Shown here: in pieces, positions 1 to 8,594 of the stretch
Layout: each line of letters begins with the position of its first letter
Numbering within the stretch: position 1 is the first letter of the stretch
The notes under the pieces: generated by a model
The model's database searches: none
What the model saw: the letters and a program-made list of their open reading frames with translations, nothing else
What the model was told of the DNA's origin: nothing
Source of the DNA: Prevotella sp.
GTDB taxonomy: Bacteria; Bacteroidota; Bacteroidia; Bacteroidales; Bacteroidaceae
Reading direction: 5' to 3'
Length of the DNA: 64,000 nucleotides
Assembly (NCBI GenBank): GCA_016286995.1
Contig: JAEEVA010000009.1
Location: 34,683-98,682, forward strand
Program-made: the position numbers and the translations under genes

Positions 1-617
1 TACTCGCCCATAATCCTCATGTCTGGGAAAAAACTTGGCGAGAAGGTCAGACCGCCCATAATGCCATCGTAGGTAGTACCGCTCTTAATATGGCGTGCAT
101 AACCCGCGGTAGCCTCGAAGGTTCCAATAGACTTGACAGGGAAGTGTTTCGACACGACGCCATAGACACAGGCATATTGACTGGCACCATGATCTGAATA
201 GAAGTCGTTGCTACCCACTACCACTGCCGGCCAGTATTTTCCCTCCTTGAGAGGACGCAGGCGCACTGTAAAGGAACGGTCCTGCTGATAGAAACCTATC
301 TTCGGGTCGGTTGCCGACTTTTGTGTCTTGAGCAGTGTTTCACGAAGTGCAACTTCCATCCATGTAAACGGTGTAAACGAGATGTAATACAGGTAGGTGT
401 TATAATCCTTTTTGTATAGAAGATCTTTCTGAATGAAACTGGCGCCACCGTCAAAGGTTCCTGCCGGACGCATGTCTGCCGTCGGCACATTCATCATGCC
501 ATTGGTTCCAATAACAGTCTGAGCTCGGCTGGGAATCAATGCAACAACGGTTAAGAGCGTGAAGACAAACAGCCTCTCAAAACCTCTCTTATGGTTGAAA
601 ACACCCAACAATACCAT
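1..617 (-). CDS. YjbH-like outer membrane/exopolysaccharide protein, 3' end outside window
   Basis: About 205 residues are visible from an ATG at 617; the gene runs off the left edge. A signal peptide (residues ~1-33, ending SRAQ) is followed by a segment containing GTNGMMNVPTADM and RPAGTFDGGASF, then beta-strand-rich sequence with KIGFYQQDRSFTVRLRPL. This resembles the start of the YjbH domain, an outer-membrane barrel family linked to exopolysaccharide export or secretion. A -7 box lies 22 bp upstream (639-646), which supports the start. Identity is from recalled family resemblance; the function in this organism is inferred. Confidence 0.7.
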   Translation of the reverse strand, partial: MVLLGVFNHKRGFERLFVFTLLTVVALIPSRAQTVIGTNGMMNVPTADMRPAGTFDGGASFIQKDLLYKKDYNTYLYYISFTPFTWMEVALRETLLKTQKSATDPKIGFYQQDRSFTVRLRPLKEGKYWPAVVVGSNDFYSDHGASQYACVYGVVSKHFPVKSIGTFEATAGYARHIKSGTTYDGIMGGLTFSPSFFPDMRIMGE

Positions 618-638
618 AGTATGGTTCGATTTTGGGTG

Positions 639-646
639 CAAAGATA
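639..646 (-). promoter_or_regulatory. -7 promoter element of the YjbH-like gene
   Basis: TATCTTTG on the minus strand, matching the Bacteroidota -7 consensus TAnnTTTG. Expected transcript start is about 635, giving a leader of roughly 18 nt. Confidence 0.6.
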
Positions 647-654
647 CAAAAAAA

Positions 655-695
655 AGTGAAAAGTGAAAAGTGAAGAATAAAAAATTTGCTTCAGC
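655..695. repeat. Heptamer repeat element (AGTGAAA words + AAATTTGCT)
   Basis: Three AGTGAAx words in tandem with 7-bp period, then AATAAAAAATTTGCTTCAGCC. The same layout (7-bp words of GTGAA/TTCAC next to AAATTTGCTaCCGC) recurs at 6371-6410, 7641-7684, 11308-11351, 12821-12858 and 59474-59508. This copy is intergenic. Confidence 0.6.
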
Positions 696-742
696 CATGA
701 AATAATTTCTATTTTCTAATTTCAATTTCTTAATTTATTTCG

Positions 743-750
743 TATCTTTG
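743..750 (+). promoter_or_regulatory. -7 promoter element of the 777 lipoprotein gene
   Basis: TATCTTTG on the plus strand, 26 bp before the lipoprotein start. An ATG-AAG-TCA-TGA mini-ORF at 769-780 lies between; its stop overlaps the start codon at 777. Confidence 0.6.
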
Positions 751-776
751 CACCCAAATTAAACATTTATGAAGTC

Positions 777-1256
777 ATGAAACAGATTGTATTATTCTTC
801 TTGGCAGTGATGGCTTTCGCTGCCTGCTCGTCAGACAAAAAGGCTCCGTTCAACTATCGCGGCCTGTCGTTTACCATACCTGCCAACCAACTGGTCGACT
901 CCATGCTGGCCCGTGGTTTTGCCGTTGACTCGGCCGCATCCGACAGCGGTTCGACTGCAGTGTTTGTCAAGGACGGTGAGGCCTACCGCGTGTTGGTAGC
1001 CTTCAATAAGGACAAGGTACAGGCCATTCAGGAAAACTACCTGGCGTCGACCAATGACAGTACACGCCAGATGTGGCAGGAACTGCGCGACGGTCTGGAG
1101 AAGGAGTTAGGTGCCTGGCCCGACTGTCCTATTCTGAAGGATGATCACAAGGTGGCCATTTTCGATGCTGGCGACGGTCTCATCTCCGTCTACCTCGAAA
1201 ACACTTACACTCCCACCCTCTCCGTGCGTTACGAACCGAAGAAAACGACGGACTAA
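777..1256 (+). CDS. Small lipoprotein of unknown function
   Basis: 159 residues with a hydrophobic leader and a lipobox (VMAFAAC, Cys17), so it is probably a lipid-anchored envelope protein. The mature part has no motif I recognise; it is acidic and soluble-looking. The start at 777 overlaps the stop of a three-codon ORF (769-780), so translation could also begin at 769 only by reinitiation. Its own promoter (743-750) and the strong hairpin downstream make it a monocistronic unit. Function unknown. Confidence 0.75.
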   Translation: MKQIVLFFLAVMAFAACSSDKKAPFNYRGLSFTIPANQLVDSMLARGFAVDSAASDSGSTAVFVKDGEAYRVLVAFNKDKVQAIQENYLASTNDSTRQMWQELRDGLEKELGAWPDCPILKDDHKVAIFDAGDGLISVYLENTYTPTLSVRYEPKKTTD

Positions 1257-1274
1257 GTTCCTCCTTTGAAAGCA

Positions 1275-1313
1275 GGAAAAAGCCTTTTTGCTCCGTGCAA
1301 AAAGGCTTTTTCC
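1275..1313. terminator. Bidirectional intrinsic terminator
   Basis: A perfect 16-bp inverted repeat (1275-1290 / 1298-1313) with a 7-nt loop; the arms are A/T-rich at their bases so each strand ends in a T run. It lies between the convergent lipoprotein gene and the M16 peptidase gene and can serve both. Confidence 0.9.
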
Positions 1314-1355
1314 TTTATCCGAACTTCGTGCTTCGTGTGCAGAATGACACAGTAA

Positions 1356-4283
1356 TTAATACCCGAAGACTTCTTCTATCGTCAGGCGACGCACAGGGCC
1401 TATCTTCTCTAACGACGGCATATCGAGCTCCTTTTCATCGCCAAGGATGATGTAACGATAAGGCTTGCGGGCCACCTGCTGCTGTTCGAAGCGTACAATG
1501 TCCTGCAACGTGAGCTGCTGCATGTCACGATAGACTTTCTCGTTAAGGTCGTAGTCCAAGCCAAGTTTCTTCATCGAAAGATAGTTGTAGATGACACTCA
1601 TCTTCAGGGTGCGCTGGCTGGCCAACTGCTTGATGACGGCATCCTTGGCAATCTGGAAGGCGGCCTCAGACTGTGGAATGGTGTCGAGAATCTGGTGGAA
1701 CTGACGCACACAGTCCATCATCTTGTCGTTCTGCGTGATGATATGTGTGAAGAAAGCTTCCTTCTCGTTCTGTTTGCTGGTGAGCGAGTAGCGGGCAGCA
1801 GCATTGTAAGCCAGTCCACGAGCCTCGCGCAGCTCCTGGAAGACGATGCCGTTCATGCCTCCTCCGAAATACTCGTTGAACAGAGTGACGGTAGCTGCCT
1901 CGTCGGGATTGAACGAACGTCCCTCGCTATGGAACATACGCATATAGATGTTCTTGGCATCGTAGGGTGCAATCCACACTTCGTTCTGCGGTGTCTGGTC
2001 CTTGGTGAAGGGCTGACCCTTGGGAACGGCCTGTAGCTGCTTGGGCGTCTTGTGGAGCTTGCCGATTACAGCAGTAAGATCCTTCTGACTCATCGGTCCG
2101 TAGTAGAGTACGGTATGCTGCAGGTTGGGAAGCTCAGCCAAAAGGTTGAGCAACTGCTGAGGATTGGCATCACGCAGCTGCTGTTCGGTCATATCGTCAC
2201 GACGCATGTTATGAGGTCCGTAGACGGCATAGTGGTAGAGGTAGTCGAAGCATGTGCGCTGGTCTTGCTTGGCATCGCTGCGGCCCTTAAGAATGAGGTC
2301 GACGAACTGGGCATACGACTCCTTGTCGGCTTTGGCACCACGCAGCACCTGACTGAGCAGTTCCAGAGCGGCAGGCATGTTTTCGGAGAGTCCAGAAAGT
2401 GTGACGTTCAGGTTGTCGGCATTGACGTTGACGCTGTAGTTGCAGGCCAACTTATAGAACTGCTGCTTGATGTCGGCAGCCGTCAGACGGTCGGTACCCA
2501 CATAGTCCAGATAGTTACTGGCCATATCGTAACGGTTGTCGTCCTCGTGACCGAAGTCGTAGCGGAACACCAGCGTGAAGAGGTCGTTGTCGACATTTTG
2601 CTTGTAGAGAAGGGGTAAATTCTTATTCACGGTACCCTGAGTAAGGTCGCGCTGATAATCGACGAACTGCGGCAAGATGGGTTCCACCTTCGAGTTCTGG
2701 ATATCCTTCACAAACTGGCTCACCTGATCACGGTTAGTGGGAATAGGTGTGATGGCTGGCTTGTCAATCTTTTTCTGAAGGCTGTCAACCCCCTGACGCT
2801 TGAAGACGGTGGCATAGCCCTCGGTAAAGAATCGGTTGGCAAAGTCGACGACCTGCTGCTTGGTAATCTTCGAGAGACGGTCGAGCTTATGGGTCTGCTG
2901 TTCCCAGGGGATACCTTCAATGAACGATGACATGTGCTGGCGGACGCGCCAGGTATTGTTGTCGAGTGCCTGCTGATAACTGAGCTTGCGGTTGTTGATA
3001 ACCGACTGGAGAAGGTCGTCAGAGAAGTTACCCTGCTTCAGGTTGTCAAGTTCTGAGAGCAACAGCGTGCGCACTTCTTCCAACGACTGATCGGGCTTGG
3101 GCATACCGATGAGTAGGAATGAGCTGTAGTCCTGCTGGGTCTGCACACCAGCCTGAGCCATCTGCACCCGCATGTTCTGGTTGAGATTCAGGTCGAAGAG
3201 ACCTGCTTTGCCGTTGCTGAGCAGATATTCAATTACCTCGAGGGTATCGCACTGTAGGTCGGAGGCTTTCTTGGCCAGCCACCCCATCCACACCTGCTCG
3301 GCCTGCTGACCAACAACGCTGGTGTCGGCAGGAGCCGTCAAGGGACGTTGTTCAGGGAATACTGGTTGGGGTACCGTCACCAACATCTTGCCATCAGGGC
3401 CACAAGCGGGCTTCCACTGTCCGAAGTAGCGCTCAATAATGGTCATCACCTCGTCAGGATTGAAGTCGCCAGCCATACAAATGGCTACGTTGTTGGGTAC
3501 ATACCACTTGCGGAAGTAGTTCTTGATGTTGGTGATAGAGGGATTCTTCAAGTGTTCCTGCGTACCAATGGTGGTCTGCGTACCGTAGGGGTGTGTCGGC
3601 GTGAGCTTCTTGCCCAAAGCACTCCACACCTTATCTCCATCGTCGGTCAGATAGATGTTATACTCCTCATAAACGGCCTCCAATTCGGTGTGGAAACCAC
3701 GAATGACCATATTCTGGAAACGGTCGCTCTGAATCTTTGCCCAGTTCTCAATCTCGTTCGAAGGAATGTCCTCGGTATAACAGGTTACATCGTTTGAGGT
3801 AAAGGCGTTGGTTCCCTGTGCGCCGATGGCAGCCATGAGCTTGTCGTACTCGTTGGGAATGAAATACTGCGCAGCTACCTGCGAGACACTGTCAATCTCG
3901 TGATAGGCCTGCTTACGGGCTGCTGGGTCGGTCAACTGGCGATAGGCTTCATAGCGCTGTTCTATCTCATCGAGTAGCGGTGCCTCGGCAGCGGCATTAT
4001 TGGTACCGAACTGCGTAGTACCCTTAAACATCAGGTGCTCCAGATAGTGTGCCAAACCGGTAGTCTCAGCAGGGTCATTCTTCGAACCCGTCCGTACAGC
4101 AATGTAGGTCTGGATACGCGGTTTGTCTGGATTGACGGAAAGGTACACCTTCAGACCATTGTCAAGGGTGTAAATTCTTGTTTTCGTCAAATCTCCGTCT
4201 ACGGTAACATACTTGTAATCCTTCGCCTGTGCGTTCATCCCGAGCGCTACGAGGCATCCAATCAGAATGAGTTTGAGCTTCAT
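1356..4283 (-). CDS. M16 family zinc metallopeptidase (pitrilysin/insulinase type)
   Basis: 975 residues with a signal peptide (cleaved about MNAQA). The inverted zinc motif HxxEH is seen as HYLEH at residues 79-83, followed about 80 residues later by the glutamate region ELEAVYEEYN that completes the zinc site. The length fits a protein with two M16 halves (active N-terminal, inactive C-terminal), here exported to the periplasm or outer membrane. It follows the DUF4954 gene by 36 bp in the same direction. Substrate unknown; family assignment is firm. Confidence 0.93.
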   Translation of the reverse strand: MKLKLILIGCLVALGMNAQAKDYKYVTVDGDLTKTRIYTLDNGLKVYLSVNPDKPRIQTYIAVRTGSKNDPAETTGLAHYLEHLMFKGTTQFGTNNAAAEAPLLDEIEQRYEAYRQLTDPAARKQAYHEIDSVSQVAAQYFIPNEYDKLMAAIGAQGTNAFTSNDVTCYTEDIPSNEIENWAKIQSDRFQNMVIRGFHTELEAVYEEYNIYLTDDGDKVWSALGKKLTPTHPYGTQTTIGTQEHLKNPSITNIKNYFRKWYVPNNVAICMAGDFNPDEVMTIIERYFGQWKPACGPDGKMLVTVPQPVFPEQRPLTAPADTSVVGQQAEQVWMGWLAKKASDLQCDTLEVIEYLLSNGKAGLFDLNLNQNMRVQMAQAGVQTQQDYSSFLLIGMPKPDQSLEEVRTLLLSELDNLKQGNFSDDLLQSVINNRKLSYQQALDNNTWRVRQHMSSFIEGIPWEQQTHKLDRLSKITKQQVVDFANRFFTEGYATVFKRQGVDSLQKKIDKPAITPIPTNRDQVSQFVKDIQNSKVEPILPQFVDYQRDLTQGTVNKNLPLLYKQNVDNDLFTLVFRYDFGHEDDNRYDMASNYLDYVGTDRLTAADIKQQFYKLACNYSVNVNADNLNVTLSGLSENMPAALELLSQVLRGAKADKESYAQFVDLILKGRSDAKQDQRTCFDYLYHYAVYGPHNMRRDDMTEQQLRDANPQQLLNLLAELPNLQHTVLYYGPMSQKDLTAVIGKLHKTPKQLQAVPKGQPFTKDQTPQNEVWIAPYDAKNIYMRMFHSEGRSFNPDEAATVTLFNEYFGGGMNGIVFQELREARGLAYNAAARYSLTSKQNEKEAFFTHIITQNDKMMDCVRQFHQILDTIPQSEAAFQIAKDAVIKQLASQRTLKMSVIYNYLSMKKLGLDYDLNEKVYRDMQQLTLQDIVRFEQQQVARKPYRYIILGDEKELDMPSLEKIGPVRRLTIEEVFGY

Positions 4284-4319
4284 AAATTCGTGTAATTCGT
4301 ATAATTCGTTGTATAAAAA
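4284..4319. repeat. Intercistronic ATTCGT-word repeat
   Basis: The gap between the DUF4954 and M16 genes is made of near-tandem words AATTCGTGT, AATTCGTAT, AATTCGTTG. The words resemble those of the 99-bp elements at 30397 and 37948. Confidence 0.45.
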
Positions 4320-6173
4320 TCAGTCTTCGTAGTCAATCTCGTGGTCGAGTTTTGAGATAAAGTCGTCATAGACCTCCTGTTCGACATCACCCATAGCAAA
4401 CTCCTTATCGGCATCCTTGCGAATTTCGGCAATCCACGCACGACGGGCCTTGACATAGTCCTCACGAATACGCTGCATAGCCGGTTCGGTCAGTTCTTCA
4501 ATGCCATAGTAATCAAGAATGAGCTTGTAAGTCCACGTCCACTGATATTCACGGTAGTGTTCATTGATGTCATTGAAACGATGGAGCACGTCACGGATAC
4601 TCTCCACAGTGCCGTTCTTGAGGTCGTCGATAAGACGCTGCTCCTCGCTGGCAGGCAACAGCAGACCGCTGAGGTCGTTCCACTGGCCCTCGCCGATGGT
4701 TGAAGTGGGCTTGCCAAGGAAACTACCTTTGACGGCACGCTTCAGCACGGCACCCATATAGATGCGTAAGGCGATGTCGTAGTATTTAATACCCTTCTTC
4801 AGCGACGAGGCGTTGATGATGTATTCCTGGAAGTTGTAGCTCGACACATTGCTGCCACCGGCCTGACGCAGATTTTCAAGAATCTTCTTACCCTGAACGA
4901 TCTCGCCGACAGTGAAGGGCGACAGCCAGTCGAAGTTGATGATGCTCTTACGGCTCGAGGCAGCACGCTTGTCGCGCTTAGGCCACTTTTTGATGTCACG
5001 ATACAGTCCGACGGTCGTGATGTTACGACCAGGTACGATATACATCGTCTCACCGTATGCCATCAGGTAGGCAAAAGGCAGACAGCGCATGTCGGGATGG
5101 TTCATCAGTTTGCCGAAGCAGACGCTGAAGGCACCAATCTTAGCAGGCATTAGCACGTAGGCACCACTGGCCGTCTTCGTGCCACGCTCCAAAGTGCCGT
5201 AATGCAGGGGGCCCATCTTGTATGCGTGGTTCGAGAAATTGGTGTTTGAGCCGGCATTGTAGAACGAGAACTCACCACCGATAAGGAGCGAACTCTTGTG
5301 GTGGCTGGCCGAGAACGGTCCGCAGAAGGCTGCACAGGCCTCGCCATTGGCCATAAAGCTGTTGGCAAAGAACACGCTGGCCTCGGCGGTGAAGCCGTTG
5401 GTAATCTGACAAGCTTCGCCCACGAAGCAGTCCTGCATCTTGACACTGTTTGTGATAGAGCAGCCATTGCAGATGATGCTGTTCTCGCAGATGACACCCG
5501 TGCCGATATATACTGAGTCATCCTTCGAACTGAGGATGGTACAGTCGCACAGGCGTGCGGCACCGTTGATTTCACAATCGTCGCGAACGACGGTATTGGT
5601 AATCTCCTTGGAATTGATGATCTTCACACCGTTGCCAATGGTGCCACGCTCGGACTGCGTAAAGCGTATCTCCTCGTTAATAAGACGCGTGATACAGTCT
5701 TTCAACTGCTTGTCTTTGAAGTATTTCACCATGAATGCTGCCAACTGCGAATTCAGGTCGCGGAACAGGATGAGATTGCCGTCGCCCATTTCGTTGAGTA
5801 CACTGATGAGATGACCCTCGCCGAAAGTAGCGCCGTCGGTGGTCTCCATCGTCGAGATGTTCGAGATGTAGCAATCGTCGCCAATGGTGTAGTTATTGAT
5901 GTAGTTACCAACTTTCTCAATAAGACAGTCATTACCTACGGTAACATTACGTAGTGTAGCATCATTGATGCCTGAGTGTTTCATGAAATCCTTAGTGACC
6001 TCAACCATTTTGTTGAAAGCTCCCAAACGGATGTCACCATAGAAAATGACACGGTGGAAATTATAAGGTTTAAAATCCTCATCTACCAATACTCGCTGCC
6101 AGTCCTCAGCCCAACAGCCATTATTCTCCAAAATGTCAATCTCGTTTTGTGTCAGTTGTCTGTAATCTCTCAT
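4320..6173 (-). CDS. DUF4954 protein with left-handed beta-helix repeats
   Basis: 617 residues. The N-terminus (RQLTQNEIDILENNGCWAED) and the central run of short hexapeptide-like turns (e.g. IGNGVKIINS, DDCEINGAARL, GTGVICENSIICNGC, roughly residues 95-330) match the DUF4954 family, which has a LbH fold like acyl- and nucleotidyl-transferases. No signal peptide, so cytoplasmic. The C-terminal third is helical. It sits between hflX (61 bp upstream) and the M16 peptidase (36 bp downstream). A sugar-nucleotide or acyl-transfer role is only a guess. Confidence 0.85.
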   Translation of the reverse strand: MRDYRQLTQNEIDILENNGCWAEDWQRVLVDEDFKPYNFHRVIFYGDIRLGAFNKMVEVTKDFMKHSGINDATLRNVTVGNDCLIEKVGNYINNYTIGDDCYISNISTMETTDGATFGEGHLISVLNEMGDGNLILFRDLNSQLAAFMVKYFKDKQLKDCITRLINEEIRFTQSERGTIGNGVKIINSKEITNTVVRDDCEINGAARLCDCTILSSKDDSVYIGTGVICENSIICNGCSITNSVKMQDCFVGEACQITNGFTAEASVFFANSFMANGEACAAFCGPFSASHHKSSLLIGGEFSFYNAGSNTNFSNHAYKMGPLHYGTLERGTKTASGAYVLMPAKIGAFSVCFGKLMNHPDMRCLPFAYLMAYGETMYIVPGRNITTVGLYRDIKKWPKRDKRAASSRKSIINFDWLSPFTVGEIVQGKKILENLRQAGGSNVSSYNFQEYIINASSLKKGIKYYDIALRIYMGAVLKRAVKGSFLGKPTSTIGEGQWNDLSGLLLPASEEQRLIDDLKNGTVESIRDVLHRFNDINEHYREYQWTWTYKLILDYYGIEELTEPAMQRIREDYVKARRAWIAEIRKDADKEFAMGDVEQEVYDDFISKLDHEIDYED

Positions 6174-6234
6174 AATTATCTTGTTTTGGGGTTCATTATA
6201 TATTTCGTTATGACGTTATAACATTATTTCGACA

Positions 6235-7569
6235 TTACGACTCCTCAATCTGGTAAAGGAAGTCATTATACGGATATTTCTGGACGTGCAGTTCGCGCAC
6301 CTTCTTATATAGCACATCGCGCAACTCGTCGACGTTCTCCTTCTTCTTAGCGGAAATGAAGAGAGGGGTGGTAGCAAATCCTTCACTTTTCACTTTTAAC
6401 TCTTCACTCTTTGCCATCCACGTCTTCTTCAGGTCGTCTAAAGAAATGTTTTCGCGTGTCGGTTCCGTCAGGTCGTCCTCGTCCTGCGGTGTCCAAGTAT
6501 AGGCGTCAATCTTGTTGAACACCAGCATCGAGGGTTTGTCAGCACAACCCAAGTCGGCCAGCGTTTTCTCCACAATGGTAATCTGCTCCTCGAAGTCAGG
6601 ATGCGAGATATCCACAACATGCACCAGTAGATCAGCTTCACGTACCTCGTCAAGAGTAGACTTGAACGAGTCAATCAAGTCGGTAGGCAGCTTACGGATG
6701 AAGCCAACAGTATCGGCCAATAGGAAGGGAAGATTGTCGATAACCATCTTGCGGACAGTCGTGTCGAGGGTGGCAAAAAGTTTGTTCTCTGCAAAGACGT
6801 CGCTCTTCGACAATAGGTTCATCAGCGTCGACTTACCCACATTGGTATAGCCCACCAGAGCCACACGAATCAGACGACCGCGATTCTTACGTTGCGTCGT
6901 CTTCTGCTTGTCAATATCCACCAGACGTTCCTTCAGTAACGAAATGCGCTGACGGATGATACGCTGGTCCATCTCCAACTGGGTCTCACCTGGGCCACGC
7001 AGTCCCACGCTACCCTTACCTCCACCAGAACCGGAACCACCACCCTGACGTTCCAAGTGCGTCCACAGACGCTGCAGACGGGGCAGCATGTAACGGTACT
7101 GAGCCAGCTCCACCTGCGTCTTGGCCTCTGCCGTCTGGGCACGCATGGCAAAAATGTCGAGGATGAGACTGGTACGGTCCAAAATCTTCACCTTCAATTC
7201 CTGCTCAATATTGCGTATCTGCTTAGCACTAAGCTCATCGTCAAAAATGACCATTCCCACAGGCTGTGGTGCCTGCCGACCATCTTCCGGTTCAGGTGAA
7301 CCGGCATCGAGCCAGTCATAATAGGCATCCTCCTGTTGCTTGATATATTGTTTGATTTCCTCCAACTTTCCCTTGCCGACATACGTCACCTGACTGGGAC
7401 CCTGCACACGCTGCGTAAAGCGTTTTACGGTCACAGCACCTGCCGTATCAGCCAGAAATTCCAGCTCGTCAAGATATTCTTTTGTCTTGGCTTCGTCCTG
7501 CTGCTGCGTAATGAGTCCTACGAGCACAGCAGTCTCAGCTTTGACCTCAGAGATTACAAATTCTTTCAT
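6235..7569 (-). CDS. hflX: Ribosome-associated GTPase HflX
   Basis: 444 residues. An N-terminal HflX domain contains the GPGETQLE signature (~193-200), a glycine-rich linker (~176-186), and then the G domain: G1 GYTNVGKST (240-248), G3 DTVG, G4 NKID. HflX binds 50S/70S ribosomes and splits stalled ones. Residues ~386-399 (ELKVKSEGFATT) are encoded by a heptamer repeat element (6371-6410) inserted in frame between G4 and the C-terminal PLFISA segment. The promoter at 7589-7596 gives a leader of about 15 nt. Confidence 0.95.
   Translation of the reverse strand: MKEFVISEVKAETAVLVGLITQQQDEAKTKEYLDELEFLADTAGAVTVKRFTQRVQGPSQVTYVGKGKLEEIKQYIKQQEDAYYDWLDAGSPEPEDGRQAPQPVGMVIFDDELSAKQIRNIEQELKVKILDRTSLILDIFAMRAQTAEAKTQVELAQYRYMLPRLQRLWTHLERQGGGSGSGGGKGSVGLRGPGETQLEMDQRIIRQRISLLKERLVDIDKQKTTQRKNRGRLIRVALVGYTNVGKSTLMNLLSKSDVFAENKLFATLDTTVRKMVIDNLPFLLADTVGFIRKLPTDLIDSFKSTLDEVREADLLVHVVDISHPDFEEQITIVEKTLADLGCADKPSMLVFNKIDAYTWTPQDEDDLTEPTRENISLDDLKKTWMAKSEELKVKSEGFATTPLFISAKKKENVDELRDVLYKKVRELHVQKYPYNDFLYQIEES
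6371..6410. repeat. Heptamer repeat element inside hflX coding sequence
   Basis: GTAGCAAAT followed by TTCACTTT / TCACTTTTAAC / TCTTCACTC words, the same structure as the intergenic copies at 11308 and 12821. It is read in frame and encodes residues ~386-399 of HflX, giving a 7-residue echo (KSEELKV then KSEG), because three 7-bp units make 21 bp. Confidence 0.7.
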
Positions 7570-7588
7570 ACATATTTAATACAGCGGA

Positions 7589-7596
7589 CAAAGGTA
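7589..7596 (-). promoter_or_regulatory. -7 promoter element of hflX
   Basis: TACCTTTG on the minus strand, 19 bp upstream of the hflX start. Confidence 0.6.
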
Positions 7597-7640
7597 CGAA
7601 GAAAATCATAAATAATAAATAATCATTCTATTTTTTTTCA

Positions 7641-7684
7641 TTGCGGAAGTAAATTTTTCACTTTTCACTCTTCATTTTTCACTT
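7641..7684. repeat. Heptamer repeat element between hflX and nagB
   Basis: TTGCGGAAGTAAATTTTT followed by TCACTTT / TCACTCT / TCATTTT / TCACTT words. It ends 9 bp before the nagB -7 box and so occupies the place where a -33 element would lie. Confidence 0.6.
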
Positions 7685-7692
7685 AAAATGAT

Positions 7693-7700
7693 TACCTTTG
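7693..7700 (+). promoter_or_regulatory. -7 promoter element of nagB
   Basis: TACCTTTG on the plus strand, 38 bp before the nagB start codon. Confidence 0.6.
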
Positions 7701-7738
7701 CAGCCGATAAGAAATAAAAACTTTATATTTTTAAACTT

Positions 7739-8530
7739 ATGAGAGTAATAATTGAATCTGATTATCAGAAAATGTCGCAATGGGCTGCTGAGCATGTCAT
7801 TGCAAGAATTAACGCCTTCAAGCCTACTGCCGAGAAGCCCTTCGTACTGGGTCTGCCGACAGGTAGCTCACCTGAAGGCATGTATGCTTGTCTGGTGAAA
7901 GCCAACAAGGAAGGACGCGTATCGTTCAAGAATGTACTGACATTCAACATGGACGAGTACGTCAATCTGCCTGAGGAGCATCCTGAGTCGTACCATTCTT
8001 TTATGGCACGTAACCTGTTTGACCACATTGACTGCCCCAAGGAGAACATCCACATTCTGAACGGCAACGCCAAGGATCTGGAGGCAGAGTGTGCACACTA
8101 CGAGGAGATGATTGCCGAAGCAGGTGGCATCGACCTCTTTATCGGCGGCATCGGTCCCGACGGACACATTGCCTTCAACGAGCCTTTCTCGTCGCTGGCT
8201 TCCAAAACCCGTGTCAAGACTCTTACTACAGACACCATCATTGCCAACAGCCGTTTCTTCGACAACGACGTCAACAAGGTGCCCAAGCTGGCGCTGACCG
8301 TTGGTGTAGGTACTGTGATGGCTGCTCGCGAAGTGATGATTCTCTGCAATGGCCACCACAAGGCTCGTGCTTTGCAGGCTGCCATCGAAGGTCCCGTTTG
8401 CCAGGCATGGACCATCTCAGCCCTCCAGACTCACCAGCACGGCATCATTGTCTGCGACGAGCCTGCTACCGACGAGCTGAAGGTTGCCACTTACAAATAT
8501 TTCAAGGATATTGAAAAAGACAATCTGTAA
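7739..8530 (+). CDS. nagB: Glucosamine-6-phosphate deaminase
   Basis: 263 residues, the usual length. It converts glucosamine-6-phosphate to fructose-6-phosphate and ammonia. Visible signatures are the phosphate-binding [12 protein letters not shown], the catalytic [10 protein letters not shown] with the following HPESYHSFM, and [17 protein letters not shown]. Cytoplasmic. It stands alone between divergent hflX and convergent dnaA, with its own promoter and a terminator directly after. The release of ammonia fits the nitrogen theme of the window, but no operon link is seen. Confidence 0.97.
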   Translation: MRVIIESDYQKMSQWAAEHVIARINAFKPTAEKPFVLGLPTGSSPEGMYACLVKANKEGRVSFKNVLTFNMDEYVNLPEEHPESYHSFMARNLFDHIDCPKENIHILNGNAKDLEAECAHYEEMIAEAGGIDLFIGGIGPDGHIAFNEPFSSLASKTRVKTLTTDTIIANSRFFDNDVNKVPKLALTVGVGTVMAAREVMILCNGHHKARALQAAIEGPVCQAWTISALQTHQHGIIVCDEPATDELKVATYKYFKDIEKDNL

Positions 8531-8559
8531 TAACGACATTTCGAAATAACGAAATAACG

Positions 8560-8594
8560 AAAAAAAGTAAGGAAACCTCTTCCTTACTTTTTTT
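8560..8594. terminator. Bidirectional terminator between nagB and dnaA
   Basis: Perfect 14-bp inverted repeat (8560-8573 / 8581-8594) with a core of GTAAGGA and A/T tails on both sides. It overlaps the dnaA stop codon by two bases. Confidence 0.85.
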
